This document shows positions 50,835 through 60,119 of a DNA stretch of 64,000 nucleotides, piece after piece (positions within the stretch are counted from its first letter, which is position 1; the number at the start of each line of letters is the position of its first letter). The stretch is from positions 744,001 through 808,000 of the forward strand of contig NZ_FOZE01000001.1 in assembly GCF_900113225.1 (NCBI RefSeq). Reading direction: 5' to 3'. The notes under the pieces were generated by a model. That model did not search any database. It saw only the letters and a list, made by a program, of their open reading frames with translations, and was not told where the DNA came from. The DNA is from Mitsuaria sp. PDC51 (GTDB lineage Bacteria; Pseudomonadota; Gammaproteobacteria; Burkholderiales; Burkholderiaceae_C). The position numbers and the translations under genes were made by a program.

Positions 50835-52029
50835 ACCGATCGCGGCGTCCGTGACGCCGCCGGCCGCCGCGTCCGCGGGCCTCGGCCACTTCCTCAAGCG
50901 CCACCTGCGCGACTACGGCATGTTGCTGTCGCTGGTGGCGATCATGGCGCTCTTCGAGGTGCTGACCGACGGCACGCTGCTGGAGCCGCTGAACCTCACC
51001 AACCTGGTCCTGCAGAACAGCTACATCGTCATCATGGCGCTGGGCATGCTACTGGTGATCGTCACCGGCCACATCGACCTCTCGGTGGGCTCGGTATGCG
51101 GTTTCATCGGCGCGCTCGCGGCGGTGCTGATGGTCCAGTACGAATGGGCCGCGCTGCCCGCCGGCCTGGTCTGCCTGCTGGCGGGGGCGGTGATCGGCGG
51201 CGCGCAAGGCTGGTTCGTCGCCTACCTGGGCATCCCCTCCTTCATCGTGACGCTGGCCGGCATGCTGGTGTTCAAGGGCCTGGCGCTGGCGCTGCTGCAA
51301 GGCCAGTCGCTCGGCCCCTTCCCCGACAGCTTCCAGGCGCTGAGCGCCGGTTTCCTGCCGGAGCTCTTCGGCCAGGAGGATCCGCGTCCGACGACGCTGG
51401 GCCTGGGCCTGCTGCTCGCGGCGGCCTCGCTCACGGTCGCGTGGCGGCATCGCGCCGCGGCGGCGCGGCACGGCATGGAGACGGAGCCCGGGGTGGTCTT
51501 CTGGACGCGGCAGGGACTGCTGGTCGCCGCGATCGCCGCGATGAGCTGGCTGATGGCCTCCTACAAGGGGCTGCCGACGGTCATGGTGCTGATGGTCGTG
51601 TTGACCCTGGCCTATGACTTCATCGCCGGCCGCACCACGCTGGGCCGGCGCGTCTACGCGGTCGGTGGCAACGAGAAGGCGGCCCGGCTGTCGGGCGTGC
51701 GCACGCAGCGCATCGCCTTCCTCACCTTCGTGAACATGGGCGCGCTGGCGGCGCTGGCCGGCCTGGTCTTCGCCGCGCGGCTCAACACCGCCACGCCCAA
51801 GGCGGGCCTGGGCTTCGAGCTCGACGTGATCGCCGCCTGCTTCGTCGGCGGGGCTTCGGCCTCGGGCGGCGTGGGCAAGATCATGGGCGCGGTGATCGGC
51901 GCCTTCGTGATGGGCGTGATGAACAACGGCATGTCCATCCTGGGCGTCGGCATCGACTACCAGCAGGTCATCAAGGGCCTGGTGCTCCTGGCCGCCGTGT
52001 TCGTCGACGTCTACAACAAGCGCAAGTAG
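50827..52029 (+). CDS. gguB: Multiple-monosaccharide ABC transporter permease
   Basis: The 400-residue CUT2-type permease has about ten to eleven membrane spans, longer than ribose permease as usual for GguB/MmsB. Conserved parts are LLVIVTGHIDLSVGSVCGFIGA near the start, YDFIAGRTTLGRRVYAVGGNEKAARLSGV, and ACFVGGASASGGVGKIMGAVIGA near the end. It pairs with GguA and ChvE for uptake of aldoses. The ATG overlaps the gguA stop by eight bases. It is convergent with xdhB, 80 bases away. Confidence 0.93.
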   Translation: MSEPIAASVTPPAAASAGLGHFLKRHLRDYGMLLSLVAIMALFEVLTDGTLLEPLNLTNLVLQNSYIVIMALGMLLVIVTGHIDLSVGSVCGFIGALAAVLMVQYEWAALPAGLVCLLAGAVIGGAQGWFVAYLGIPSFIVTLAGMLVFKGLALALLQGQSLGPFPDSFQALSAGFLPELFGQEDPRPTTLGLGLLLAAASLTVAWRHRAAAARHGMETEPGVVFWTRQGLLVAAIAAMSWLMASYKGLPTVMVLMVVLTLAYDFIAGRTTLGRRVYAVGGNEKAARLSGVRTQRIAFLTFVNMGALAALAGLVFAARLNTATPKAGLGFELDVIAACFVGGASASGGVGKIMGAVIGAFVMGVMNNGMSILGVGIDYQQVIKGLVLLAAVFVDVYNKRK

Positions 52030-52109
52030 GGCAGGGCTTCAGCGCGCGGGGCCCGCGGCATCCGCGGTGATGGCGACATCGCGGAGGTGGCGGCTAGTGC
52101 ACCGGGCCA

Positions 52110-54476
52110 CTACCGCATCGCCTGCACCGCCTCCACCGCGTCCAGCACCGCCTCCGGCGTGGCCGGCGCCCGCAGCGGCGGGTCGCAGCGGTCCGGCCCG
52201 CAGGCGGCGACCGCGTCCTTGATCGCCAGCAGCACCGAGAAGGGCAGCAGCAGCGGCGGCTCGCCCACCGCCTTCGAGCGGTGGATGCTGTCCACCGCAT
52301 TGGGCGCGTCGTACAGGGCGACGCGGAAGTCGCGCGGCATGTCGTTGGCGGTCGGGATCTTGTAGGTGCTGGGCGCATGCGTCAGCAGCAGGCCGGAGCG
52401 CGGATGCCAGACCAGCTCCTCGCTGGTCAGCCAGCCCTGGCCCTGCACGAACGCGCCTTCCACCTGGCCGATGTCCAGCGCCGGGTTCAGCGACTGGCCG
52501 ACGTCGTGCAGCACGTCCGCGCGCAGCACCCGTGTCTCGCCGGTCAGCGTGTCGACCAGCACCTCCGCCACCGCGGCGCCGAAGGCGTAGTAGTAGAACG
52601 GATGCCCCTGCAGCTTCGCGCGGTCCCAGTGCAGGCCGGGCGTCGCGTAGAAACCGTCGCTCCACAGCTGGATGCGCTCCAGGTAGGCCTGCGCCACCAG
52701 CGCCTTGAAGCCGATGGATCGCGCGCCCTCGGGACCGTGGCCCCGCACCTCGCCGCCGTCGAAGACCAGCGCGTCTTCGTCGCAGCCCAGCAGCCGCGCC
52801 GCCAGCGGCATCAGCCGCCGCTTGATCTTGCGTGCCGCGTCCTGCGCCGCCTTGCCGTTGAGGTCCGAGCCGGTGGACGCCGCCGTCGCCGAGGTGTTGG
52901 CGACCTTGCTGGTGTCGGTGGCGCTAGCCCGCACCTGCGCGGCGGGCACGCCCAGTTCGTGCGCCACCACCTGCGCGACCTTGGTGTTGAGCCCCTGGCC
53001 CATCTCGGTGCCGCCGTGGTTCACCAGCACCGAGCCGTCGGTGTAGACATGGACCAGCGCGCCCGCCTGGTTCAGGTGGACGACGTTGAAGGAGATGCCG
53101 AACTTGACCGGCGTGAGCGCCAGGCCGCGCTTGAGCACCGGGCTGGCGGCGTTGAAGGCCGCGATCTCGGCGCGCCGCGCGGCGTAGCCGGAGGTCTCGA
53201 TCAGGCGGTCGGTCAGCGGCTGGATCAGGTTGTCCTCGACGCGCTGGCCGTAGGGCGTGAGGTCCTGGCCGTCGCGGTAGAAGTTGCGTTGCCGCACCAC
53301 GAGCGGATCCAGTCCCAGTCGCCGCGCGATGCCGTCCAGGATCATCTCGATCGCCAGTGCGCCCTGCGGGCCGCCGAAGCCGCGGAAGGCGGTGTTGCTC
53401 TGGGTGTTGGTCCGCGCGCAGTAGCCGTGCATCGCCACATGCGGCAGCCAGTAGGCGTTGTCGAAGTGGCACAGCGCGCGCGCCATCACCGGCGCGGACA
53501 GGTCGGCGCTGTGGCCGCAGTTGGAGATCAGGTCGATCTCGGCGCCGAGGATCCGGCCCTCGTCGTCGAAGCCGACCGACCAGCGGTAGTCGAAGCCGTG
53601 GCGACGGCCGGTGACGAGGAAGTCGTCGTCGCGGTCCACGCGCAGCTTGACCGGCCGACGCAGCCGCTGCGCCGCGATCGCGGCGACGCAGGCGAACAGC
53701 GCCGATTGCGATTCCTTGCCGCCGAAGCCGCCGCCCATGCGCCGGCACTGCACCGTCACCTGGTGCGCCTGCCAGCCCATCGCATGCGCCACCAGCTGCT
53801 GCATCTCCGACGGATGCTGCGTCGAGCAGTGGATCAGCAGCGCCTGGTTCTCCTGCGGCAGCGCGTAGCTGATCTGGCCCTCCAGGTAGAACTGCTCCTG
53901 GCCGCCGACGGCCCACTCGCCGTCGAGCCGATGCGGCGACGCGGCGAGTGCGCCGGCCGCGTCGCCGCGCGCGAGATGCATCGGCGGCAGCACGTACTGC
54001 CCGATGGCATGGGCCTCGCGCGCGGTCAGCACCGCCGGCAGCGGCGTGGCGACGATGACCTGTTTCGCCTGGGCGGCGGCGCGCCGCGCGAGTTCGCGGT
54101 CGGTCGCGATGACCGCGTAGACCGGCTGGCCGACATAGCGCAGCTCGCCGTCGGCCAGGAGGGGATCGTCATGGAGCAGCGGGCCGCAGTTGTTCTCGCC
54201 GGGGATGTCGGCGGCGGTCAGCACCGCCACCACGCCGGGCTGGCGCCGCAGCAGCTCGAGGTCGACCGACACCAGCGTCCCGTGCGCGATCGGCGACAGG
54301 CCCAGCGCCGCATGCAGCGTGCCGTGAGCTTCGGCGATGTCGTCGATGTAGACGGCCTCGCCGCTGACATGCAGGTGCGCGGCTTCATGCGCGCGGCTGA
54401 TGCCGACCTGCGGTCGCGGCGCGGCGGCCAGGGCCTCGGCGCCGACGCCGGGCGGGAGTTCCAGCGGCTTGTTCAT
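52110..54476 (-). CDS. xdhB: Xanthine dehydrogenase, molybdenum-binding subunit
   Basis: The 788-residue large subunit carries the molybdopterin active site that oxidises hypoxanthine and xanthine to urate. Family motifs are GEAVYIDDI, RRMGGGFGGKESQ, TAFRGFGGPQG, NHGGTEMGQGLNTK and the late QVEGAFVQGQGW. The FRGFGGPQ region supplies the substrate Arg and the EMGQG loop contacts the cofactor. Its start overlaps the xdhA stop by four bases (ATGA). The XdhC chaperone is not in this operon; it lies at 717. Confidence 0.95.
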   Translation of the reverse strand: MNKPLELPPGVGAEALAAAPRPQVGISRAHEAAHLHVSGEAVYIDDIAEAHGTLHAALGLSPIAHGTLVSVDLELLRRQPGVVAVLTAADIPGENNCGPLLHDDPLLADGELRYVGQPVYAVIATDRELARRAAAQAKQVIVATPLPAVLTAREAHAIGQYVLPPMHLARGDAAGALAASPHRLDGEWAVGGQEQFYLEGQISYALPQENQALLIHCSTQHPSEMQQLVAHAMGWQAHQVTVQCRRMGGGFGGKESQSALFACVAAIAAQRLRRPVKLRVDRDDDFLVTGRRHGFDYRWSVGFDDEGRILGAEIDLISNCGHSADLSAPVMARALCHFDNAYWLPHVAMHGYCARTNTQSNTAFRGFGGPQGALAIEMILDGIARRLGLDPLVVRQRNFYRDGQDLTPYGQRVEDNLIQPLTDRLIETSGYAARRAEIAAFNAASPVLKRGLALTPVKFGISFNVVHLNQAGALVHVYTDGSVLVNHGGTEMGQGLNTKVAQVVAHELGVPAAQVRASATDTSKVANTSATAASTGSDLNGKAAQDAARKIKRRLMPLAARLLGCDEDALVFDGGEVRGHGPEGARSIGFKALVAQAYLERIQLWSDGFYATPGLHWDRAKLQGHPFYYYAFGAAVAEVLVDTLTGETRVLRADVLHDVGQSLNPALDIGQVEGAFVQGQGWLTSEELVWHPRSGLLLTHAPSTYKIPTANDMPRDFRVALYDAPNAVDSIHRSKAVGEPPLLLPFSVLLAIKDAVAACGPDRCDPPLRAPATPEAVLDAVEAVQAMR

Positions 54477-55987
54477 GCGACGCTCCGCTGCAGGTTGACC
54501 GCTTGCCAGACGCTGGCCGACCCGGCGTCGATGGGCGCGTTGGCGCGGGTTTCCAGCCAGAAGCGACGGACCAGGTTGGCGGCGGCGCGCTCGCGGTAGG
54601 CGGCGCTGGCACGCAGGTCGGTCATCGGGGTGAAGTCCTCGCGCAGCGCCTGGGCGGCGGCCAGCGCGGCGGCCTCGTCCCAGCTGCGGCCGTTGACGGC
54701 CGCCTCGGCCTTCGCCGCGCGCTTGACGATTGCGGCCATGCCGCCGAAGGCGAAGCGCGCCTCGCGCGCGACGCCGTCCTCCAGCCGCAGGCTCAGCACC
54801 GCGCAGACGGCGGAGATGTCGCTGTCATAGCGCTTGGCGAGCTTGTAGCCGCGCAGCCGCGTGCCGGGCGCGGGCCGGGGGACCTCGATCGCCTCGACGA
54901 ATTCGCCGGGCTGCAGCGCGTTCTTCATGTAGTCCAGGTAGAAATCCTCGAGCGGCAGCGTGCGGGTGGCGCTGCCGCGGCGCAGCACCAGGCGAGCGCC
55001 CAGCGCGATCAACGCCGGCGCGCCGTCGCCGATCGGCGAGCCGTTGGCGATGTTGCCGCCCAGCGTGCCGGCATGCCGCACCGGCGGCGAGGCGAAGCGC
55101 AGCCACAGCTCGCGCAGCGCCGGCACCCGTGCGCTCAGCGCGGCCCAGGCGTCCTCCAGCGAGACCGCCGCGCCGATGCGCAAGCTGCTGTCGGCGCCGG
55201 CCTCGATGCGGCGCAGCGCGTCGACGCGGCCGGTCAGGATCACGTCGCCGAGCTCGCGCTGCTGCTTGTTGACCCACAGCCCGACATCGGTTGCGCCGGC
55301 GACCAGGCGCGCGGTGGGCAGGGACTCGCGCAGCGCGGCGAAGTCCTCCAGCGAGCGCGGCGCGAAGACGCGCTGCGGCGAGCCGTCGCGCGCGGACGCC
55401 TCGTACTGCAGCGGCGGATCCTCGCGCAGCGTGCGCAGCGCCGCGACCATCGGCGCGCGATCGAGGGTCCGCGCGGGCGCATCGAACATGCGCTCGCCCG
55501 CGTCCAGGATCGGCCGGTAGCCGGTGCAGCGGCACAGGTTGCCGGCCAGGTCGTCGGCCAGCGCCTGCCGGTCCGGGCGGGTGCCGTGCGCCTGGTGCCG
55601 CTCATAGATCGCCTGCATCGTCATCGCGAAGCCCGGCGTGCAGAAGCCGCATTGCGAGCCGTGGCAGTCGACCAGCGCCTGCTGCACCGGATTGAGGTCG
55701 TCGCTCGCGCCCAGGTCCTCGACGGTCAGCAGCGCCTTGCCGTCGATCATCGGCAGGAACTGGATGCAGGCGTTGACGTTGCGAAGCTCGACCGACTGCC
55801 CGTCCGCGTCGAGGTCGCCGACCAGCACCGTGCAGGCGCCGCAGTCGCCCTCGGCGCAGCCTTCCTTGGTGCCGGCGCAGCGGGCGTGCTCGCGCAGGTA
55901 CTGCAGCACCGTGGTCGTGGGCGGCAGTCCGGTCACGGACTTCAGCTGGCCCTGGTGGAAGAAGCGGATCGGACGGGGAGCGGTCAT
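54473..55987 (-). CDS. xdhA: Xanthine dehydrogenase, iron-sulfur/FAD subunit
   Basis: The 504-residue small subunit passes electrons from molybdenum to NAD. The plant-ferredoxin-type [2Fe-2S] cluster is bound by CAGTKEGCAEGDCGAC (about 37-52) plus a later Cys. The second cluster is bound by CGFCTPG and NLCRCTGYRPI (about 110-160). The FAD domain includes RLVAGATDVGLWVNK and AGTLGGNIANGSPIGD. A shorter ATG at 55987 is chosen over 56038 because homologues begin just before the first strand (RPIRFFHQG). It is the first gene of the operon, divergent from lysR across a gap with a clear palindrome. Confidence 0.95.
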   Translation of the reverse strand: MTAPRPIRFFHQGQLKSVTGLPPTTTVLQYLREHARCAGTKEGCAEGDCGACTVLVGDLDADGQSVELRNVNACIQFLPMIDGKALLTVEDLGASDDLNPVQQALVDCHGSQCGFCTPGFAMTMQAIYERHQAHGTRPDRQALADDLAGNLCRCTGYRPILDAGERMFDAPARTLDRAPMVAALRTLREDPPLQYEASARDGSPQRVFAPRSLEDFAALRESLPTARLVAGATDVGLWVNKQQRELGDVILTGRVDALRRIEAGADSSLRIGAAVSLEDAWAALSARVPALRELWLRFASPPVRHAGTLGGNIANGSPIGDGAPALIALGARLVLRRGSATRTLPLEDFYLDYMKNALQPGEFVEAIEVPRPAPGTRLRGYKLAKRYDSDISAVCAVLSLRLEDGVAREARFAFGGMAAIVKRAAKAEAAVNGRSWDEAAALAAAQALREDFTPMTDLRASAAYRERAAANLVRRFWLETRANAPIDAGSASVWQAVNLQRSVA

Positions 55988-56094
55988 GGACAGGGGTGGT
56001 GCGGGACGGACGCCGGCGGCCAAGCAAGAAGCGGGCACGGCTGGCGGGCGGATGCAATTACCCCGAACGGTACTCCTGTGAACGTCCTATGGTT

Positions 56095-56110
56095 ATACGA
56101 TGCGCCGTAT
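56095..56110. promoter_or_regulatory. ATACG-N6-CGTAT palindrome, probable LysR-regulator site
   Basis: The inverted repeat fits the T-N11-A pattern of LysR-type sites and lies between divergent xdhA and the lysR gene at 56132. Its place 22 bases before the lysR ATG suits autoregulation, and its distance to xdhA suits activation. Confidence 0.5.
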
Positions 56111-56131
56111 GGCTTCTATATGCGATTGACC

Positions 56132-57079
56132 ATGTCGGACGAGCTGAACTTCGACAAGATCGACCTCCTTCTGGTGCGGGTCCTGCATACCTTGATTTCC
56201 GAGCGCAGTGTGTCTCGGGCCGCGATGCGGCTCGGCAGCACGCAGCCCGCCTTGAGCGCGCAGCTGCGGCGCCTGCGCACCCTGACGGGCGATCCACTGC
56301 TGGTGCGCAGCGGCGCGGGCATGACGCCCACCGCGACGGCGCTGGAACTGCTGGCCCCCGCCGAGCGCCTGCTGCGCGAGGCCGACGAGCTCTTCGGCGC
56401 GCGGCTGCGCAAGTCCGGTTTCGATCCGGCCAGCGCCGAGCTGCGCTTCCGCGTCGCCGCCAGCGACTACCTCGACCCGCTGTTCCTGCCGCTGCTGGTG
56501 GCGCACCTGCAGCGCCACGCGCCCGGCGTGCAGCTCGATTTCCAGCCGCTGAATGCCGATTTCGACTACCGCGCCTCGCTGGCACGCGGCGAGGTGGACC
56601 TGGTCATCGGCAACTGGCTGGAGCCGCCGGAGGAACTGCACCTGGGCCGGCTGCTGGTGGACGAGGTGGTCTGCCTGGTCAGCCAGGACCACCCGGCCGC
56701 GCGCATGGCGCCGCGGGCCTGGACCCAGGAGCGCTACCTCGACTGCCAGCACCTGGCGCCGATGCCGCTGAGCCGCGGCCAGCCGGGCGTGATCGAGCAG
56801 CACCTGGCCTCGCTGGGCCTGGAGCGCCGCATCGCGGTGCGCTGCGCCCACTTTGGGCAGTTGCCGCAGATGGTGGCGCGCAGCTTGCTGGTGCTGACGA
56901 CCGGGCGGCTGTTCTGCCACCGCTACCTGGATCACTTGCCGGTCACCGTGCTGCGATGCCCGGTGGCCTTCCCGCCGATGACCTATTACCAGCTGTGGCA
57001 CGACGTCAGCCACAACAGCGCGCCGCTGCGCTGGCTGCGCGAGCAGGTGCGCGAAGTCGCGCGCGAGCTCGTGCCGTGA
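56132..57079 (+). CDS. LysR-family regulator of xanthine/guanine genes
   Basis: The 315-residue LysR protein has an N-terminal winged helix (LLLVRVLHTLISERSVSRAAMRLGSTQPALSAQLRRLR, residues ~11-50) and a periplasmic-binding-like effector domain. That domain includes RFRVAASDYLDPLFLPLLVAHLQRHAPGV and GEVDLVIGNWLEPPEELHLGRLL. It sits between divergent xdhAB and guaD, so it probably controls purine breakdown. An ATG four codons upstream (56120) is also possible. The inducer is unknown. Confidence 0.88.
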   Translation: MSDELNFDKIDLLLVRVLHTLISERSVSRAAMRLGSTQPALSAQLRRLRTLTGDPLLVRSGAGMTPTATALELLAPAERLLREADELFGARLRKSGFDPASAELRFRVAASDYLDPLFLPLLVAHLQRHAPGVQLDFQPLNADFDYRASLARGEVDLVIGNWLEPPEELHLGRLLVDEVVCLVSQDHPAARMAPRAWTQERYLDCQHLAPMPLSRGQPGVIEQHLASLGLERRIAVRCAHFGQLPQMVARSLLVLTTGRLFCHRYLDHLPVTVLRCPVAFPPMTYYQLWHDVSHNSAPLRWLREQVREVARELVP

Positions 57080-57148
57080 GCGGCGTGGCACCGCAGCCGC
57101 CGACGTTCCCGCCTTTCCGTTCTCTCCTGTCCGCCTGATTCCCGACGC

Positions 57149-58462
57149 ATGACGACCGACCGTTCCGCCACTCCGGCACGCCTGGCCCTGAAGGGCGACC
57201 TGCTGGACTTCACCGCCGCGCCGCAATGGGGCCGCGTCGACGATCCCGCCGTGCGTTTCCGTCCCGGCCACTGGCTGCTGATCGACAACGGCCGCATCGC
57301 CGGCGCGCAGGCCGAGGACCCGGGCGAGGGCTGGGTCCGCGAGGACCACAGCGGCCGGCTGATCCTGCCGGGCTTCGTCGATACCCATGTGCACAGCCCG
57401 CAGCTGGACGTGATCGCGTCCTACGGCACGGAGCTGCTGGACTGGCTCAACACCTACACCTTCCCGGCCGAGCAGCGCTACATGGACCCGGAGGTCGCGC
57501 GCTACGGCGCGGACCGCTTCCTCGATGCGCTGCTGGCGCATGGCACGACCTCGGCCGTCGTGTACCCGACGGTGCACAAGGTCTCGGCCGACGCGCTCTT
57601 CGACGCGGCCGCCGAGCGCGGCATGCGCCTGATCACCGGCAAGGTGCTGATGGACCGGAACGCCCCGGAGGGCCTGCGCGACGACGTCGTCCAGGCCGAG
57701 CGCGACTGCCTGGACCTGATCGCGAAGCACCACAGGCGTGCGCGCCTGGCCTACGCGGTGACGGTGCGCTTCGCGCCGACCAGCACGCCGGAGCAGCTCG
57801 CGATGGCCGGCGCCTTGTGCCGCGCCGATGCCAGCCTCTACATGCAGACCCACGTCGCGGAGAACCGCGGCGAGGTCGAGTGGGTGGCCCAGCTCTTTCC
57901 CGAGGCGCGCAGCTACCTCGATGTCTACGACCGCGTCGGCCTGCTGCATCCGCGCGCGGTGCTGGCGCATGGCATCTGGCTCGACGACGAGGACCGGCGC
58001 GTGCTGGCCCGCACCGGGGCGCACATCGCGCATTGCCCCTCGTCCAACCTGTTCCTGGGCAGCGGGCTGTTCGACTGGCCCGGCGCGCTGGCCGCGGGCG
58101 TGCGCGTCAGCGCGGCCAGCGACGTGGGCGGCGGGACCTCGCTGTCGGCGCAGCGCACGCTGGCGGACGGCTACAAGGTGCAGGCGCTGCGCGGCCAGCG
58201 GCTCACCGCCTGGGCGGGGCTGCATGCGGCCACGCTGGGCGCTGCCGAGGCCTTGGGGCTGGCGGAGGAACTGGGCCACTTCGGTGTGGCTACACTGGCC
58301 GACGTCTGCATCTGGGACTGGGCCGCGGGGCCGGTCGCCGAGGCCCGCATGGACCTGGCGCGCGACCCGCACGAACGGGCCTTCGCCTGGATGACGCTGT
58401 CGGACGATCGCAACCTGGTGGCCAGCTACGTCGCGGGCGAGCTGCGCTACCGCAGACCCTAG
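57149..58462 (+). CDS. guaD: Guanine deaminase
   Basis: The 437-residue amidohydrolase turns guanine into xanthine, the substrate of XdhAB. Zinc ligands and active-site motifs are DTHVHSPQ, the conserved HGTTSAVVYPTVH, QTHVAENRGEVEW, LAHGIWLDDEDR and ASDVGGGTSLS. All are typical of guanine deaminases rather than other amidohydrolases. Its start follows a gap of 69 bases after lysR. The BMP transporter ATPase begins 16 bases after its stop, so uptake and deamination are one operon. Confidence 0.95.
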   Translation: MTTDRSATPARLALKGDLLDFTAAPQWGRVDDPAVRFRPGHWLLIDNGRIAGAQAEDPGEGWVREDHSGRLILPGFVDTHVHSPQLDVIASYGTELLDWLNTYTFPAEQRYMDPEVARYGADRFLDALLAHGTTSAVVYPTVHKVSADALFDAAAERGMRLITGKVLMDRNAPEGLRDDVVQAERDCLDLIAKHHRRARLAYAVTVRFAPTSTPEQLAMAGALCRADASLYMQTHVAENRGEVEWVAQLFPEARSYLDVYDRVGLLHPRAVLAHGIWLDDEDRRVLARTGAHIAHCPSSNLFLGSGLFDWPGALAAGVRVSAASDVGGGTSLSAQRTLADGYKVQALRGQRLTAWAGLHAATLGAAEALGLAEELGHFGVATLADVCIWDWAAGPVAEARMDLARDPHERAFAWMTLSDDRNLVASYVAGELRYRRP

Positions 58463-58478
58463 GAACCTGCCTGTCCCC

Positions 58479-60119
58479 ATGACGCCGCCACGCCTGGAAC
58501 TCCGCCGCATCAGCAAGCAGTACCCCGGCGTGAAGGCCAACGACGCGGTGTCGCTGTCGGTGGCGCCGGGCGAGATCCACGCGGTGCTCGGCGAGAACGG
58601 CGCCGGCAAGTCCACCCTGATGAAGATCATCGCCGGCGCGGTGCAGGCCGACGCCGGCGAACTGCTGTGGGACGGCGCCCCGCGGGCGCCGCGTTCGCCG
58701 GCGCAGGCGCGCGCGCTGGGCATCAGCATGGTGTACCAGCACTTCTCGCTGTTCGATTCGCTGACCGCGGCGCAGAACATCTGGCTGGGACTTGACAAGG
58801 CGATGACGCTGGACGCGGTCCGCGCCCGCGTGCGCACGCTCTCGGCCGAGTACGGCCTGCCGCTCGACCCCGAACGCCCGGTGCATGCGCTGTCGGTGGG
58901 CGAGCGCCAGCGGGTCGAGATCCTGCGCGCGCTGATGACCGCGCCGCGGCTGCTGATCCTGGACGAGCCGACCTCGGTGCTGACGCCGCAGGCGGTGGAG
59001 GCGCTGTTCGTCACGCTGCGCCGGCTCGCCGACCAGGGCTGCGCGATCCTCTACATCAGCCACAAGCTCGACGAGATCCGCGCGCTGTGCCATCGCTGCA
59101 CGGTGCTGCGCGCGGGCCGGGTGACGGGCGAGGTCGATCCGCGCCAGGAGAGCAACGCCAGCCTGTCGCGGCTGATGATCGGCGCGGAGCCGCCCCGGCT
59201 CGCCGCGCGTGCCGTGCGCGGGCACGCGCCGGCGCGATTGCGGGTGAGCGGCCTGAGCCTGGCGCCGGAGACGCCGCATGGCACGGCGCTCGCGGACATC
59301 GCGCTGGCGCTGCGACGCGGCGAGATCCTCGGCCTGGCCGGGGTGTCGGGCAACGGGCAGCAGGAACTGCTGCGGGTGCTGTCCGGCGAGGACCGCCGCG
59401 CTGAGCGCGGCGTCGTCACCTGGATCGCGGATGACCCGTCGACTGACCCGTCGACTGACCCATCGAATGCCCCATCGAATGACGCTTCGAATGACCCGTC
59501 GAACTCGCGGGTCGCAGCCGGTGCCGTGAACCGCATCACCGATCTCGGACCGCTCGGACCGGCCAAGCGCCGCGCGCTCGGGCTGCACCACGTGCCGGAG
59601 GAGCGGCTCGGACGCGGCGCGGTGCCGTCGATGTCGCTGGCGCAGAACACGCTGCTGACGCGGCGCGAGCCGGTGGGACGGCTCGGTCATGTGTCGACGG
59701 CCAAGGCCGCGGCGCTCGCGCGGCGTCTGATCGAGCGCTTCGGCGTGCGCGCTGCCGGGCCGCAGGCCGCGGCGCGCAGCCTGTCCGGCGGCAACCTGCA
59801 GAAGTTCATCATGGGCCGCGAGATCGACGCCGCGCCGAAGGCCCTGGTGGTCGCGCAGCCGACCTGGGGCGTGGACGTCGGCGCCGCGGCGCAGATCCGC
59901 GCGGAGTTGCTCGCGCTGCGCGACGCCGGCTGCGCGCTGCTGGTGGTCAGCGAGGAACTGGACGAGCTCTTCGAGCTCAGCGACCGGCTGGTGGTGATGG
60001 CGCGCGGGCGCTTGTCGCCGGCGATCCCCGTCGGACAGGCCAGCGTCGCGCAGATCGGGCAGTGGATGAGCGGGCTGTGGGACGTGGCCGCGGGGGAGGG
60101 CGCGCATGCTGAAGCTTGA
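58479..60119 (+). CDS. Nucleoside/nucleobase ABC transporter ATPase with tandem-repeat insert
   Basis: The 546-residue ATPase is of the BMP-linked (YufO/NupO-like) class, with two nucleotide-binding domains. The first has GENGAGKST, YQHFSLFDSLTAAQNIWLG, LSVGERQRVEILRALM and LLILDEPTSVLTPQ. The second has a degenerate Walker A (GVSGNGQQEL), LSGGNLQKFIMGRE and VAQPTWGVDVGAA, as usual in this class. Between them, at residues 319-342, lies a run of DPST/DPSN four-residue units coded by a 12-base tandem repeat, not expected in the family. The position (just after the GEDRR region of the second domain) is a loop, so function may be kept. Confidence 0.92.
   Translation: MTPPRLELRRISKQYPGVKANDAVSLSVAPGEIHAVLGENGAGKSTLMKIIAGAVQADAGELLWDGAPRAPRSPAQARALGISMVYQHFSLFDSLTAAQNIWLGLDKAMTLDAVRARVRTLSAEYGLPLDPERPVHALSVGERQRVEILRALMTAPRLLILDEPTSVLTPQAVEALFVTLRRLADQGCAILYISHKLDEIRALCHRCTVLRAGRVTGEVDPRQESNASLSRLMIGAEPPRLAARAVRGHAPARLRVSGLSLAPETPHGTALADIALALRRGEILGLAGVSGNGQQELLRVLSGEDRRAERGVVTWIADDPSTDPSTDPSNAPSNDASNDPSNSRVAAGAVNRITDLGPLGPAKRRALGLHHVPEERLGRGAVPSMSLAQNTLLTRREPVGRLGHVSTAKAAALARRLIERFGVRAAGPQAAARSLSGGNLQKFIMGREIDAAPKALVVAQPTWGVDVGAAAQIRAELLALRDAGCALLVVSEELDELFELSDRLVVMARGRLSPAIPVGQASVAQIGQWMSGLWDVAAGEGAHAEA
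59433..59504 (+). repeat. Six tandem 12-base units within the ATPase gene
   Basis: Units start at 59433, 59445, 59457, 59469, 59481 and 59493; the first two are identical (GACCCGTCGACT) and the others vary by a few bases. Twelve is a multiple of three, so each unit adds four residues (DPST, DPST, DPSN, APSN, DASN, DPSN) without shifting the frame. Confidence 0.9.

Noticed and set aside
52281-54599. Long + strand open frame opposite xdhB
   Set aside because: The complementary strand encodes a complete molybdenum subunit with all motifs; the + frame has low-complexity composition.
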